In this document: one piece after another, positions 1-50,930 of the stretch
Layout: every line of letters begins with the position of its first letter
How positions within the stretch are numbered: the first letter of the stretch is position 1
Assembly (NCBI GenBank): GCA_009731375.1
Contig: BJOX01000015.1
Location: 962,232-1,015,756 of the forward strand
Source: Paulinella micropora
Taxonomy: Eukaryota; Cercozoa; Imbricatea; Euglyphida
DNA: 53,525 bases
Direction of reading: 5' to 3'
Notes under the pieces: generated by a model
Seen by the model: only the letters and a program-made list of their open reading frames with translations
The model's database searches: none
What the model was told of the DNA's origin: nothing
Position numbers and translations under genes: made by a program

Positions 1-73
1 CGGTATTTGCACATCGTCGGCTCTACCTATCTGCCTATCTGCCTACGTATCTATCTATCTATTTATCTATCAG

Positions 74-21381
<21,308 letters not shown>

Positions 21382-21895
21382 AAGAGAGAGAGAGAGAGAG
21401 AGCTTCTTCTTCTTCTTCTCCTCCTCCTCCTCCTCCTCCTCCTTCTCCTTCTCCTTCTCCTCCTCCTTCCCCTTCTTCTTCTCCTCCTCCTCCTCCTCCT
21501 CCTCCTTCTTCTTCATTTTCTTCTTTTCTTCTTCTTCTTCTTCTTCATCTTCTTTTCTTCTTCTTCTTCTTCTTCTTCTTCTTCTTCTTCTTCTTCGTCT
21601 TCTTCTTCCTCTTCTTCTTCCCGTCCCTTCCCTTCCCTCCTTCCTTCCTTCCTTTTTCCTTCCTTCCTTCTTTCTTTCTTCCTTTCTTTCGAATTTCGCA
21701 AACACTGTTTTATGTTAGAGAAACTTGCGTCTCGCAGAGATGGTGTTCAGATAGCGAGATAGAAAGATAGATGGACATTTTTATCATAGAGTGAACTATC
21801 TGTTAACATTTGCTGTTTTTGTCGCTACAAGAAAAATTGAGGACATTCAAAATGGATATTTTCATTTAAAATGGATGGATGGATATATAGATATA

Positions 21896-21960
<65 letters not shown>

Positions 21961-21977
21961 CAGACAGAGAGACAGAC

Positions 21978-22061
<84 letters not shown>

Positions 22062-22074
22062 GATACGCAGACGT

Positions 22075-22143
<69 letters not shown>

Positions 22144-22723
22144 GGCAGCCAAGCCGTTACATCGAATCATTGAGCCGACAGCTAATCCAAGAAAGGGTTG
22201 CTGTATTTACTTTTTTTTTTTTTTACGCAAACACTTGTATACCCAAACACTTTTGATATAAGAAAATAATGAATAGTCATTCCGTACCAAAATAATAACA
22301 CTGTCCAGGATTCAAGTTCACTACTACCAGTGGTCATTCGAAAACATCTCTCAGTCACACTGCGTTGAGGTGAGAAATAACATCATTAAAATGCGCCGTC
22401 CTCCCTTCATTGCGAAAAAATGCGGTACTCGCACTGAGAGACTGACTGGAGCCAGTTGTAGAGATTTGCAAAGTAATGCGGAACTTGATCGACCGTTTGC
22501 CTGTGCATGAGCCCAAGTAGGTAAAAAATGCCAAAACTACTGTGATGAGTTTCTGACTTCACATGTGAGCCCACATGTGAAGTCATTCAGATTTCCATTC
22601 TACACTACCCAGAGTTCCGGTTTCTGGGTCCTGAAAAGCCAGGCCTGTGGTGCCGCTTTCACGACCAGAACCCGTGCCTCACGTAGGTAAAAAATGCCAA
22701 AACTACAGTCCGCGTTTCATGGC
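21382..22723. other. no gene seen; CT/CTT, (TAGA)n, (GA)n and unique sequence
   Basis: A polypyrimidine CTT/CTC tract (21398-21690), TAGA (21899-22060) and GA (22075-22143) tracts, then about 580 bp of unique AT-rich sequence. A perfect 13-bp inverted repeat with a 4-bp loop (GACTTCACATGTG, 22555-22584) and the duplicated GTAGGTAAAAAATGCCAAAA (near 22517 and 22684) are the only structures noticed. Confidence 0.7.
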
Positions 22724-23215
22724 TAGACTGGCTGTGTGGTGGCTCCCAAGTGCCACCGCAGGCCGGAGAGTGTTGTATTGTCTAGGCTTTTCTTTTTTTA
22801 ATTTGTTTTTGCAACATTCGGAGTCAGATTTGCATTGAAATCAATTGCGGGAAAGAACTTTGCCTTGGGGGGACACAGGTGGCTGGCGGGTGAGGCTAGG
22901 CTGCCTGGGCTGGCTGTGTGGTGGCTCCCAAGTGCCACCGCAGGCCGGAGAGTGCAGCCTGTATTGTCTAGGCTTTTCTTTTCTTAATTTATTTTTGCAA
23001 CATTCTGCGTCAGATTTGCATTAAAATCAATTGAGGGACAGGAGTTTGCCTTGGGCCGCCGGCTGGTCACTAGCTAGGATGCAGTGCTTGTAAAGACTAT
23101 CTTGAGCATCATAGCAGATTTAGCCAGCGTTGTGAGGTTTTTCAACGTCTTTTAGCGTAAATACTACTTAATTTCAAAGTTACGTTAAAAAACAATATCT
23201 AACAATATTTATTTC
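22724..23215. repeat. tandem ~190-bp repeat plus unique tail; inverted partner at 50931-51560
   Basis: Two tandem copies of a unit beginning GGCTGTGTGGTGGCTCCCAA, then a tail containing TTTTTCAACGTCTTTTAGCG. The same tail and three units occur in reverse complement at 50931-51560. No coding capacity was recognised. Confidence 0.75.
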
Positions 23216-23493
23216 TTTCAGGAATAGTAAATTGTTTATTGACAGCCTGAGACAGGGGTTTACCGGATCGTGACGGTGGCACGAGTGACCGTGCTCGCCC
23301 CTTTGCCGAGTAGGCTTGAGTAAGGGCTAGGAGCAAGATTTGTTAAGTATAAGGGCTGGTTTTTGAGTATAGTAAGGGTTTGTAAGTGCGTTCTTTCTCA
23401 AGCGCTTGTGACATAAGCTCACGACGAAGGTTCTGAATGGGAAGTCTGTGCCAGTGGTATTGAATTGGTTTTGGTTGTGTATTAACGGATGTA

Positions 23494-23699
23494 GGTGTGA
23501 GACTAATTTAATAATCTGCCGTATACTTGCTGTGTCCTACAGTAGATACTTTATTAATATTGAGAAAAGTGCGCCAAGGGACGGCCCAATTATATACTAG
23601 GCTGGACATACGTAATGGCTCTAACGACACACCGTCCATTACATATGCCGGCCCATACATATTGACATGATCCGGTTAATTATATTAATAGGTCTAACA
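23494..23699 (-). repeat. copia 3' LTR, truncated
   Basis: It starts TGTTAGACC (minus strand, from 23699) next to the polypurine tract and shares its lower part with 32306-32393. The distal half present at 32000-32305 is missing here. Confidence 0.8.
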
Positions 23700-23709
23700 C
23701 TCCCCCTGG
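23700..23709 (-). promoter_or_regulatory. copia polypurine tract
   Basis: CCAGGGGGAG on the minus strand directly precedes the LTR start TGTT; this is the expected site of plus-strand DNA priming. Confidence 0.75.
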
Positions 23710-24649
23710 ATCAAAGTAAATTATTAAATTAACTGTAGGTCTCAATACACCTATTCTGTGAAAATTATAAAAACACATACTTAAAACATAATAATATTAC
23801 TCACTCAGCCTCTTACCCTCACTCTCTCCAAGAGGTTATGTCGATGGTGGCTACCCTGCTTGCTAGGGCAAGTATGCATCAAGTAGATTAGATACAGGGC
23901 AGTTCCCCCTAGTCAAGCTAGGCCTGGTCGACGCGAAGAGGATTAAGTCCTACGCACCCCCTATCCTATGTTGAGTAACATTATGTAACGCAAGTACCGG
24001 CGGTATGGTCATAATATATAAAAATAAGACATATGATAATGTATCCATCTGTACTGATCTGTCAGAAGGTATGATCAACTTGAACTATATGTTACACATC
24101 TATCCGGTAGTATGGATTTATAAATTTGACAGCGCTTCCCGTAGAAGGATATAAAAAGAACATAAAGTAACATAATATGTATATGAACAAAGACACTATA
24201 TCTGTAATTATCTGCCTGTCTGGTACATCCGGCTGGTCTGACGTACTTCCGTGTTGTTCCACACTCCCGTGTGGCACGTTCACCGACCAGCCGGAATCCA
24301 TGTCGGCTTCTTATAGATTTTTATGTATATAAGTGTATAGAGATAGAAGCTGAAGCGAAGCATATAGAAGTTGGAATGGAATGAGCAAAAGGGACGCGAT
24401 CTTAGTAGTATTTTAGGTTGGGAAACCGGGTGAAGTCGTCACGGTTTGACAACCTCAAATACTAATGTCTGGAATGAGCAATGAACTCCGGCGTCGGTCA
24501 CTCGCCACCGGGCCCCGTCGGCACTCGTCTATTCGCACGCCTGTGCAACTTATGTGTAATATGAGAGAAAATTATTGCATTGCATACCCCGGGAATATAA
24601 AACGAAGTCCAAGATGATAAGCCTCATTAATATGGGAATTGATCAAATT

Positions 24650-25400
24650 TTATCCTGAATTTAGTGCAATTTTCCCTACTAAGCTCAACGGAAATTTTTC
24701 CTGCCAGGTAATTGAATTTGTCTACCGTAAAATGTATTTTGGTGAACACATCTGCAATATTTTCCTCCGTAGGGACTCGGAATAGTTTGACCTTTCCTTC
24801 TCTCACGAGTTGCGCTAGAAGGTGGTATCGGACCTCTATGTGCTTGGTCCTAGCTTCCCCTAGTCCTCTCTCCGACAACAATATCGTTCCTTCGTTATCC
24901 TCAAAGAGAGGAGTAGGACCTTCAAGATTTATTTCGATATCCCGTAAAGTTTGTTGTAATGCAAGAAGTTCTCTGACTGCCTCATTTGCTGAAACAGTTT
25001 CGGACTCTAATGTAGATTGAGCTATCACGGATTGCAGTTTAGAAAACCACGAAATTGGTGTCCCGTTGAATAAGTAAACGTATCCGAATCTTGATTTACG
25101 TGAGTTCTTATCCCCCGCAAAATCCGAGTCTACAAATCCAACTATCGGTTGTTCCGCAAGAATTCTGTCTACATTAGCGAGAACCGGCACGCTGAACATG
25201 TCCATTCCGGGCATTGCGGGTTTTCCAATGATATCATCGATTGCGTTGGCCGCTGCGCAAGATTCCAGATTAGGTTTCCAAGATTCCGGAGTTTTAGGAA
25301 CCGAGAAATTAGTTTCTAGCAACTTCCGTAAATTTCGATTTCCTCTTCTGAAAAATAACGCTCGCGGGGTCAGAAGCCACAAGAACATTCTGTGCACCAT
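24650..25400 (-). pseudogene. copia RNase H domain
   Basis: VGFVDSDFAGDKNSRKSRFG holds the first catalytic Asp. It is followed by ISWFSKLQ, TLESE, a FEDNEG motif and KHIEVRYH, all standard copia RNase H blocks in the right order. An in-frame stop near 25400 separates it from the reverse transcriptase. Confidence 0.9.
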
Positions 25401-25629
25401 AGCATAAGACTTCCCCGGATAGGGACTTGGGACTTAGCTGCTATACTTAAAGGGCATATGAGGAGTCGCCGGGTGTGAACAGCCAAAAAGATAAGCATCC
25501 CTATCAAGCATCTGAGATCATAACGTAATAGGCGATGGTCCTTCTTTAGGGAAGCGGGGTTATCAGATGTGAATGGTGTTTTAGCCGGTATCTCCTTCAT
25601 GTAACCCAACTCCTCCAAGATCAACAACT

Positions 25630-27510
25630 CATACTTACGTTGATGTAGAGTATCCCCTTTTCAGACTGGATGATCTGAATGTTTTTGAATTCGGTGGCTT
25701 TGCCTAGTCCTTACACCGGAATCCTCTCTTTTCGAACAACTTCACCATCCTGGTGTGCTTTTCTTGTGACGCAGCGTGACAGCCATCATCGACGTGAAAG
25801 GACACCAGTTGGGTAGTTTGGGGGCTACTCCCATGCTTTACGAAAGAGGCTCTGTCTAGCGTAAGAGGCTTGAATTTGTGTTCGGTAATGAGCTCCCCGG
25901 ACAGTACGTCGTACCAAAAGACTGCCTGCCTCCGGATGACCGTAGAGGGCCTTCTTCAGAAGCCAGACATAGTCCGCAGTCTGAAATTCGGCCGGCGGTT
26001 TGACATATATGTCAAATGGGAGATTCGCATGCAGATAGGCGGTCGTGAAATCAATCAGCCATAAGTCTATTCCGAAAAAGGCTGCGTAGGCTACCATGAG
26101 CAAAATGGTTCTGTGCTGGGCTGTGGGAGAGTAAGTCTTTCTGGGATTGTACTGAGCGTACGCTTTCAGGAGGTCCCCTCGAAGGGTTATCCGGGCTTTG
26201 TGGAATTCATCCGCAGTACCTTGTTGTTTTACCGTATCTATCCATTTTATAGGAATGATTGGTGTGCCCGACATTTTCGCTTCGCTCACTTTTCGCCAAA
26301 CAAATGCTTTTAGTTCTTTGAGATGTTCGAATTCCTTTTGTCTAGCTTGCTTACGGTCTTTTGGTTTTTGTACTACTGGGAATTTCGGGAATTTCTCACT
26401 CACGAGACAATACTCCGCCCGATTTTCCTCCCGGGCACATACCGCGACATGAGCTCTCGCCCTCTTCCCCGCGATAATGTTTTCACTCGAAATTTCCGCC
26501 TGTTCGTGTGATCTCCATCCCGGTTTATGTGCCGCTCTCTGCACCTCTACCCTCTCCCTCTCCCCCTCGACAAACGCAAATTCGTTAGTATTGAGGTCCG
26601 AATCAGAGTTTTTGTTGGTCGACAAGGGTGGTGATGCAGTTGCGGCTTTTTGCCCACGCGATTCGGGCATAGCTTCTGACTGTTGTGGGGCTTTGGCATA
26701 TTTGACGATTTCTGTGTCTAATATCTTATCCGGGACGCCGTCGTCAAACAAGACGCTATGCGCGGGAAAGCGTTTAGATTTACGGGTAACGGGAGCAGAC
26801 GGGGCTGTTGCTGTCCCCCGTCGTATTGCCGTCTCCCATTTATCCCCGTAAGTCAATCTAGCCCATTGCTCCCCAAAAGCCCTTGCCGGGATTTCCACAT
26901 ACGTTCCGGACAACCTTTGTCTTTCTTTGGGCTTACGCCCCCTTCTTGCTTTCTTTATCTCCCCCTGCTCGTCACTCGGCTGAGCAACTTTGGGACTCGG
27001 GGGCTCTAGGGGGGGCGGGCTCGTGTTCACGAACACCTGTCCCTCTTCTGCCTCGCTATCCTCGTCAGTTTGCGGAGTGTGGGGTGACTCCTCAGGGGGG
27101 GATTCCATAGTGAGAGTCGGAGCGGGAGGGGGATTTCCTACCGGGGGGCCTTCTCCCCCTGCCGGAATCTCTCCTCCCGGGTCCTCCCCTGAATCGCTTC
27201 CTTGATCTTCTGGGATCGTTTGTTGCGATAGGGGAGGTGGGGGCTGTTGCCAATTAACAGAGAACATCTCACCCTCAACATCATCTCTCTTGAGAGATTT
27301 AGATGCCCCCCTCTTCCCCAGTCTCCAAACGTCAAAGATAACATCACGGACATTACCGAATATTTTCCTCGCAACCGGATCATATACGCGATAATACCCG
27401 TTGTTTCTTTCATACCCGAGAAATACAACTTTCCTCCCCATCTCACCTTTCCCCCTCTTTGCGTCTACTTTCATGTACGCCAAACATCCAATGGGGCGCA
27501 AATGACGCAA
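25630..27510 (-). pseudogene. copia reverse transcriptase with Pro-rich linker
   Basis: After integrase comes a Pro/Glu-rich linker, then KWIDTVKQQGT, DFTTAYLHANLPFDIYVKPP and VWLLKKALYG, conserved copia RT blocks. A frameshift at about 25825 follows. The active-site block is in another frame near 25770-25790, as FHVDDGC (YVDD-type with His in the first position). LKAFVWRKVSEAKMSGTPI marks the N-terminal side. Confidence 0.9.
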
Positions 27511-28170
27511 AAAGGGGTTTTCTCATATGAATAATTTCGTAAGGAGATTTCCCCTTAAAAGGGCCGTGGGCAAGAGGTAAGAGGTTGCCAAAATAAGTGG
27601 AAGCTTTCTCCGTCTCAGTCCACATGGACTCAGGAAGATCGGCGTCGCTGAGAACTGCCCTTGCGGGTCCGCCACACGTCTGGTGGGCTCGTTCTATTTT
27701 GGCAACCGCCTGTTTCTCCCCCGTCGGAGCCTCAAGGAGGACTGGTTGATTTACATCAATCCAAGTCTGAAACTCCTTGTATTTACCATATTCCTGGTCA
27801 CAAGTCAAGAATTGCACTTTTCTTCCCGTATGCCGTTCGAAGAAGGCAACGGCCTTAAGGAAGCATGTGAAAAACTCATTCTTATGTCTCAGATAGTAGT
27901 CTAATTCAAACCCAGATGCAAGACATTTGACGGTGAACTTGTACTTTTTTCCGTCCCACGATAAAGTATTCCACCAGCCCTGAGTATCCATTGTTATGTG
28001 GACCCCAGGGTGGCGTTCTACCGCATGGTGGTTGTCTTAGAAATGGGGCACTCTCTTTATCTTATTCTTTAAACACCACTCGCATCTCATTACTCGTTCC
28101 CTCCACTCTCTCCCCACTATCTTTACTCCCATATAGTTAGCCATTCGCTCCATGGTTTTTACCACTCTGT
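27443..28170 (-). pseudogene. copia integrase
   Basis: An HHCC zinc finger is visible around 28030-28165 (HRMCKH ... CEWC), then a stop. The catalytic core follows: MDTQGWW (first Asp), TCDQEYG (second Asp), AVAKIERAHQ (Glu). It ends in FAPHWMFGV, after which the frame shifts. Confidence 0.88.
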
Positions 28171-28729
28171 GTTTACACATACGATGGAACACAGGTTTTC
28201 ATGATAGTGAGGACGAACAACAGGACATAAAGCTTTACTACCTAGTGCTTTATCTCTCTTGCTCTCAGCCCTCTCATCTTTCTCATGACCTATCTCAGTA
28301 GAATAGGGCACATATGTATTAGGTACGTCACATCGCCAACCACAAATACACGGTGACAATAAACAGTATACGTCATGGTATGTAGGTGGGTTGGTTTTCT
28401 GAGAAAGTCTCATGAGAGGTTGGTTGTCAAGCTTGCCCCCCCGGGTCCGACGTGACACTGTCATCATCGTCGGGCTCTGGGATCTCACTTGTGATGAAGG
28501 GCATAGTAGTAGAGGTACGTATACTTGTGGGCTCATACCATTCGTTAGGATTGAGAGGTGGGGTGCCCGGGGCGTCAAACACCGTCAAGTGGTTTGGGAG
28601 TGCTCTCCCTCTAGCCACGATTTGGTCTTCCGCAATAAGAATAGGCTTCCTGAGCACTATCACTTGATTGTTTTGGTGTATGACGGCAAAACCCTTACGA
28701 ACCCATGCCGAAGTAGCCACCAACCCGTA

Positions 28730-29667
28730 CTTTAGGTGCGGGTTGTGGTGTGGGCATCAAGGACATTGACTTCTTCCCCATGAGCTCCCGACAGATTCAT
28801 TAAAACTTTTCCTTTGCACTCGGTTCTAATGCTTCCTTTCGCTATGCGGAACTTCTGTGGAGCTCTCTTAAGGCTAACAAACGTAGACCTATCTGGGGAC
28901 TGTGTTTCGCTTGCACCACTATCGTCTACCCACACTATATTGCTACTGTCAGTTCTGTGGTCAGAGTTATTGTCCATCAACATGATAGAGCATTCAGAGT
29001 GTGGTTGTTCGGGGAATGAAGTGGTGGTGTCTGTGTCTGATGGGCTTTGTGGTTCGTCTTCTTCTGGAGGTGTCACTCCACTCAACACATCCTCGAGATC
29101 CTCTACCTCCTTTACCATGTACGGGAAAAAAGAAACGATGCCTCGTGCAAACGGGTTGTTGTGTTTGGTAGCAAGGGTTACAGGACGCAATCGTGCATGG
29201 CGTTATATAGTTCTGTATAGAATTCATCATCCCCCTCTTGGCTTGTAATCAACCCGTCTGTCACTGTTCTACTCTTAAGCCCCTGATTGAGAGCAGTAAT
29301 CAAGCGTTGTATTTCTTCGATGGGGGGTAGTCCTCCACCTTTTAACACCCGCTTTCCGTCTCTTACCCAAATGTTACTATCCTCAGCTCTACCTGGCTCT
29401 CCCTCTTCCATGACCGCAGGGGGTCCAAATAAAGATGATGAGGATGTATCAGATAGTGCAGTGGTAGGTTGAGAAGACGAAGTGTGGGTCAAAGTTGGTA
29501 CAGACAAAGTAGGTACAGACGGTCTACCCTCTATTGCTCCCCCTCCTCCTACTCCTACTCCCCCTACTCCTACTCCTCCTACTTTCACTTCTACTCCCCC
29601 TGCTCCTACTCCCCCTACTCCTTCCTCTATTTCTCCCACTCCTTCTGTGGATGTAGTAGTGGTATTG

Positions 29668-29719
<52 letters not shown>

Positions 29720-30514
29720 GTGTGCAAAGAGATGTAGTTGCATTGTTGGATTGAGCAGGGTTGATGTTTGCTTTCCACAAGGTAATGTGTGTAAACAAAG
29801 TGGCAGGTTCGTAATACATAGCATCATGGGGGGGAAGCAACCCTAGATTCAATTTTTCTCTGTACTTGCTCAATATTTCCCCTCTCTTCCTTTCTTGATC
29901 AACATGAAGCGAGCAAAAGTCATGATCTATCAGTCTAGCAGCACACTTTCCACCCTGCACCCCCTTTCTCGCCGCTCCCAGTCTCCACGAGCACCTAACT
30001 CCTGTATCTGGCACTGTCGCCTCACACTGCTTACTACTTGTGATGTGACAGTCAACTACACGTACTGGTCTACCGTGAAGGTTGAGGGGTGGGCCACCTA
30101 CTTATCGTAATGTGACTGGGTTGTATTTTTCACGAGTAATTTTACGTATCCTACCCTTGTACGTCTGAGGGCCCAATTCCCTTCCAAAGGTATGATTTGG
30201 TTTAGGGGAGTTGGGTCGCAAGTTATATCAAGGGTGGTCAAAAACTTATCCTCGTGAAGGGGTGGAATAGTGGGGCGAGTGTGTGTGGAGTCGTTTTGGG
30301 TAGATGATGCATGTCCTTTCTGCTCTCCTCCACGCACACCACCCTCAACACCTCCTCCCTCTCTACTTCTTGCGCCAGGTGGCTTAGATGTGTGAGATAA
30401 AAGTGGCATGGGGGTGTTGTTTGAGGGTGGGGGGTTGTCTTCCTCGACACACACACCACTATCATCTTCTCTCAGTCTCCCCATCATCATGATTGCCATG
30501 TGGTTAATCCCCAA
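28730..30514 (-). pseudogene. copia protease region, interrupted
   Basis: NIVWVDDSGASETQSPDR (about 28900-28955) contains the aspartic-protease-like DSGA site usual in copia pol. The upstream stretch to 30514 is low-complexity (Pro, Gly, Thr), includes a GTA microsatellite at 29655-29718, and is broken into several frames. Confidence 0.75.
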
Positions 30515-30779
30515 CTCACCATCTACTTCTGATTCTTCTTCAGACTCAGAAAGAGATTGGTTAGTTGGGGGTTCATCCTCTTCTCACTTTCTGAGTGAGA
30601 GGGTGAGTTAGAGGAGTCAGATGATTCTGCGTTTAAGCTTATCATTTTCTTCTTTTTAATGAAGTCTGCTGCTTTCAGCTTTCGCCCCTCTCCTCTGTTG
30701 CCTTCCTTCTTCTTCTTTCTTCTTGTGTCTGTCTGTCTTCTCACTCTGACTGTCCTCTCTTTTCTCCTTCCCACGCAAC

Positions 30780-31948
30780 TTCTCAGAGACCCTAGTTCTC
30801 CTTCTTATGGGGCATTTCAAGGGACCATGTCCATCCTTGGGACAGTCCTTGAGTTGACACCTGACTAGACAGAAAGCAATCTTATGGTCAGGGGACAGAC
30901 AGTTCCAACAAATCCTGTCCTCTCCCTCACCATAAGCCTGTGAAGGCTTGCTCTTTTTCTTGCCCTGAGCTATCCTGCTACTGTGTTGATAGTGATAGGG
31001 TCGCTCTTTGAACTACCAGATCCATATAGCTTTCGCATTCTAGTTTCTGATACGTTGCTTTGAGCTAACTGCTCCACTACCTTGATGAATTCAGGAGCTT
31101 AGGTCTTTGAGTAGGTAAGAGAGGACACCAAGTGTTACGATAGTAGGCTTGATAGACAGGTAGATGTTATGATTTCTCCATGATCATGCCTGTCTTCATC
31201 ATCTCTAGTATCACTCCCATCGTCTTTTCCTATGTTTTGATAGTCGTGAGATAGTCAGCTAGCCAGCTACTCACCTCACTAACCTTCTTAGGGTACGAAT
31301 GGTATAGTTTTTCTTGGTCCTCTTCAAACCTTATGAGGTCAAGACCTCCATAATGTTTTTTGAGGGCGAGGAAACACTTAACACCGTCCGTATCCCCCTG
31401 CCTCATTATGGTCATCACCTTCCTATCGTGAGCACATGATTGAAGTAGGAAGGCATAGAGCAATCTGTTTAGCTTAGCTTCTTTCTCTTTCGTGTAATAT
31501 TTGGCTCCCAATTGTAATGCAAATAGCGATGACGGCTTGCTCCCCCTCGTCAACACTGGTATTTTAGATTTTTAGTCCGTAGGTATTGCAGTGGCGGGGG
31601 GCAGAGGCAGTTTTTGCACTTGCAGTTTCGTGACCCTCTTCTTTCTTTCCCTTGTCTTTCTCCTCTACCTAGTACTACTACTGTCTCCTCTTCGTCCTCA
31701 TCTTCTTTCTCTTCCTTTGCAGGTGATTTGAAGGGTGCAATAATTCTGAAGGGAATCAGGTTGTACAGGTAGTTGTATAGGTTTGGCTAAGGGATGAGTC
31801 TCAAAGCCCGGAATTATGGAAAGAATTTCTGGGTGTGTGACACCTATAACTGATGTAAAGGTGTACTCAAACAGCTCCCATTCTTTTCCATGACTGAATC
31901 AAGTTTGGAGGGTCTAGCCTCATTTAATTCAGAACCTTGATACGCCAT
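30780..31948 (-). pseudogene. copia gag, frameshifted
   Basis: The likely start ATG is at 31946-31948 (MAYQGSELNEARPSKLDSVM), with a frameshift soon after. 31230-31556 carries the capsid-like block LNRLLYAFLLQSCAHDRKVM. A CX2CX4HX4C zinc knuckle (CWNCLSPDHKIAFC) lies at about 30869-30910. Confidence 0.82.
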
Positions 31949-31999
31949 ATTGTTCGGGCGTACCAAGTGCGGAAGGTAGGAGGGAGGCTCGACTACCAA

Positions 32000-32393
32000 T
32001 GTTGCTTTCTCTGTGAGTAGAGAAGCGGAATAGAGTTAGGAAATAAAATAGATATTGACTGTCTGATAACAACTAGGTGGCAGCCTTCCGCACAATCCGC
32101 CTAGTCTGACTGGTGGTAGCCTTCCGCACACACACCAGACTGGTGGTAGCCTTCCGCACACACACCAGATTCAAATATTTGGTGATAGTCTTCCGCACGT
32201 ACACCAGTTCGTATTTTCGGTGGTAGCTTTCCGCACACACACCGATAGTACGCGATAAGTGAATAAAGTCTACTAGACCTAACGTTCACGCTACAAGGCT
32301 CTATAACCTGTGAGACTAACTTAATAATCTGCCGTGTACTTGCTGTGTCCTACAGTAGATACTTTATTGAGAAAAGGGCGCCAAGGGACGGCA
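32000..32393 (-). repeat. copia 5' LTR, truncated, with internal ~30-bp repeats
   Basis: It ends ...AACA (minus strand) at 32000, next to the primer-binding site. It contains four to five imperfect tandem units of the type GGTGGTAGCCTTCCGCACAC. The LTR beginning (TGTT...) is missing past 32393; compare the nearly complete LTR at 51637-52320. Confidence 0.8.
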
Positions 32394-32674
32394 GTGTCAA
32401 AGTTCCTCATAATTCGGAGCAGTGTCAAAGTTCCTTGTGAAAAAATACAGTTTGTCTTGAAGTTAGTAGTAATTGGAAAAGAAGACAACAGACCTAAAGC
32501 TGTAATCAGAAAATTGTTCGAGAAGAAAGTGTTGCAGAAGCTGAAACCATTGATCAGCGTCACAATCGTAGCAGTGTACAACAAAGCCTGTTCATATGTA
32601 TGTGAACAGGAAGAAGTATTGTAGGGGGAGATCCCTCATCCGGGCTGCAGAAGCTTCTACAGGCAATGTGACTC

Positions 32675-46839
<14,165 letters not shown>

Positions 46840-46847
46840 CTGGTCCA

Positions 46848-46901
<54 letters not shown>

Positions 46902-47089
46902 TTATTATTATTATTATTATTATAATTATCACTGAAAGGTGTTGGGAGTAGGGGGTGGGGGGTTTGGGGGGGGGGGGGGGGGGGGAAAAGGGAATTTGTT
47001 TCCCCCCCCCCCCCCCCCCCCCTTTNNNNNNNNNNNNNNNNNNNNNTTTTTTTTTTTTTTTTTTTTTTTGGAATTCACTCAAATATTTG

Positions 47090-49430
<2,341 letters not shown>

Positions 49431-49675
49431 TGTCGCGCAGTGAACAAAACAGAGTCTCACACATCTCTTTGATGCAAGGACTTTGCTTGGCCACAGCCGC
49501 CTACGCCGAGCCGCTTTCCACGCTCAGATTCAGAATAATGGTATTATAATTTTTACGTGGAGAGGTTCGTTGTCCAGGTGCCTGAACATGTTTCTGGTCG
49601 ATTTCTCTGCCGCCAGTACCTTGTATATATAAAAGTAGTTGCAGTAACAGTACCAGTAGCGTAATATTGTCAACA

Positions 49676-49800
49676 AAGGCACCAAGTACATCAAAGGCGC
49701 CAATAGTGCCAATAGTACATCAAAGGCACCAATAGTACATCAAAGGCACCAAAAGTACATCAAAGGCAGTAACAGACACTAGTATATCAAAGGCACCAAT
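49676..49800. repeat. ~21-bp minisatellite
   Basis: About six units of the type AGTACATCAAAGGCACCAAT with small variants, followed by an AAC tract at 49810-49846. Confidence 0.85.
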
Positions 49801-49812
49801 AGTAATAATAAT

Positions 49813-49847
<35 letters not shown>

Positions 49848-50289
49848 GCTCCAAGTCTGCACTGCCAACTGATCAGTTTCAAGTTTGAATCATACTTGAT
49901 AACCTGTATTTATAATTTTTGATAGAGGCTTTTGCGTACTGGAGGTCGCGGGACCTCACGCAGTGTCCGTGCAATCACCGTGCCTCTTTTAATAGAAACT
50001 TGCCACTCGTAGGGGTGAGTCTCAGTGGGAAGTCTCTTTGTTCGCCCCTGTTTTTACTGATGTTCGCCTTCTGTTAGAACCTATCAGTTCTACACAGAGG
50101 TAGCATGTCTCCCGCCTCCTTTCCTTCAAGGCACCTAGCCTCAACCACAAACCAACTGACATCGAAGCTCTGTATATATATATGGCCATCGTTCCTTCAA
50201 GTGCAAAGGGGAAAGCAAGGACACTCTAAGTGTAACGGTGAATTCAAAGCTTGGCGGTTTGGGGTTGTGGCGCCTCCGAGTCATATGCA

Positions 50290-50720
50290 TATGTTGGTGT
50301 ATGCCGGCCGACCCGGTATATAATGGCATTACTCTATGTTCCGGTCTGTCGGTAACCCTTAGCTTGGAGATTACGGAGTCCCTCTACGTTAGGTATTCCA
50401 CAGTCTTCATGTAGTTAGATACTTCACTCTTATTCCTACAAGTGGCAAGCATTGTATTTATTATTAAAAGTGTTTGCGTAAAAAAATTGAAAAAAAAAAG
50501 TTCAAGTTGTTATATTCGGCCCGCAGGGCACAATGTTACCTCCCGAGCTGACTTTTTTTTTGGCGTTTTTTTCCGCGGTTGCGTTGAAATTTTCGGCCCG
50601 CAGGGCTATGCCGGCCCACCCGGTATATAATGGCATTACTCTATGTTCCGGTCTGTCGGTTTACATGTGCTTGGAGAGTACGGAGTCCCTTCTAAGTTAG
50701 GCATTCATCATTCTACAAGT
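50290..50720. repeat. ~100-bp direct repeat at ~305-bp spacing
   Basis: CCGGTATATAATGGCATTAC plus about 80 bp occurs at 50311 and 50620. TTCGGCCCGCAGGGC occurs at 50515 and about 50593. The TATATAA could be a promoter element, but no gene follows. Confidence 0.6.
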
Positions 50721-50930
50721 CGCTAGATAGTTGTTATTGTATATTATTACTAATATTGAGTCACGTAACAATGGAGTCGCTAATAAAAACATGGTTTACG
50801 GGGTAAGGAAAATTTTCCTCGTTACTCGGAAATTTTCATGACTCAACTTTAAATACCAGGGGCCGCTCTACGACCGGTCGTAGTAAAAGTTTTTTTGCAC
50901 TGTTTAGTAAACTTAATAAATATTTTTAGA

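Larger units (their letters stand above)
23494..32393 (-). mobile_element. Ty1/copia LTR retrotransposon, degenerate
   Basis: Reading on the minus strand: truncated 5' LTR (32000-32393), primer-binding-site-like TTGGTAGTCGAGCC directly after it, gag, protease, integrase, reverse transcriptase, RNase H, polypurine tract and truncated 3' LTR. The integrase-before-RT order defines copia. Stops and frameshifts separate all domains, so it cannot move by itself. It lies between the repeat at 22724-23215 and the inverted-arm segment starting at 32480. Confidence 0.92.

Noticed and set aside
22555-22584. Perfect 13-bp inverted repeat as a terminator or regulatory hairpin
   Set aside because: There is no transcript context; intrinsic terminators do not apply to a eukaryotic Pol II gene. 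Noted only as a palindrome.
50620-50640. TATATAA as a Pol II promoter
   Set aside because: It lies within a duplicated repeat and no gene model starts downstream.
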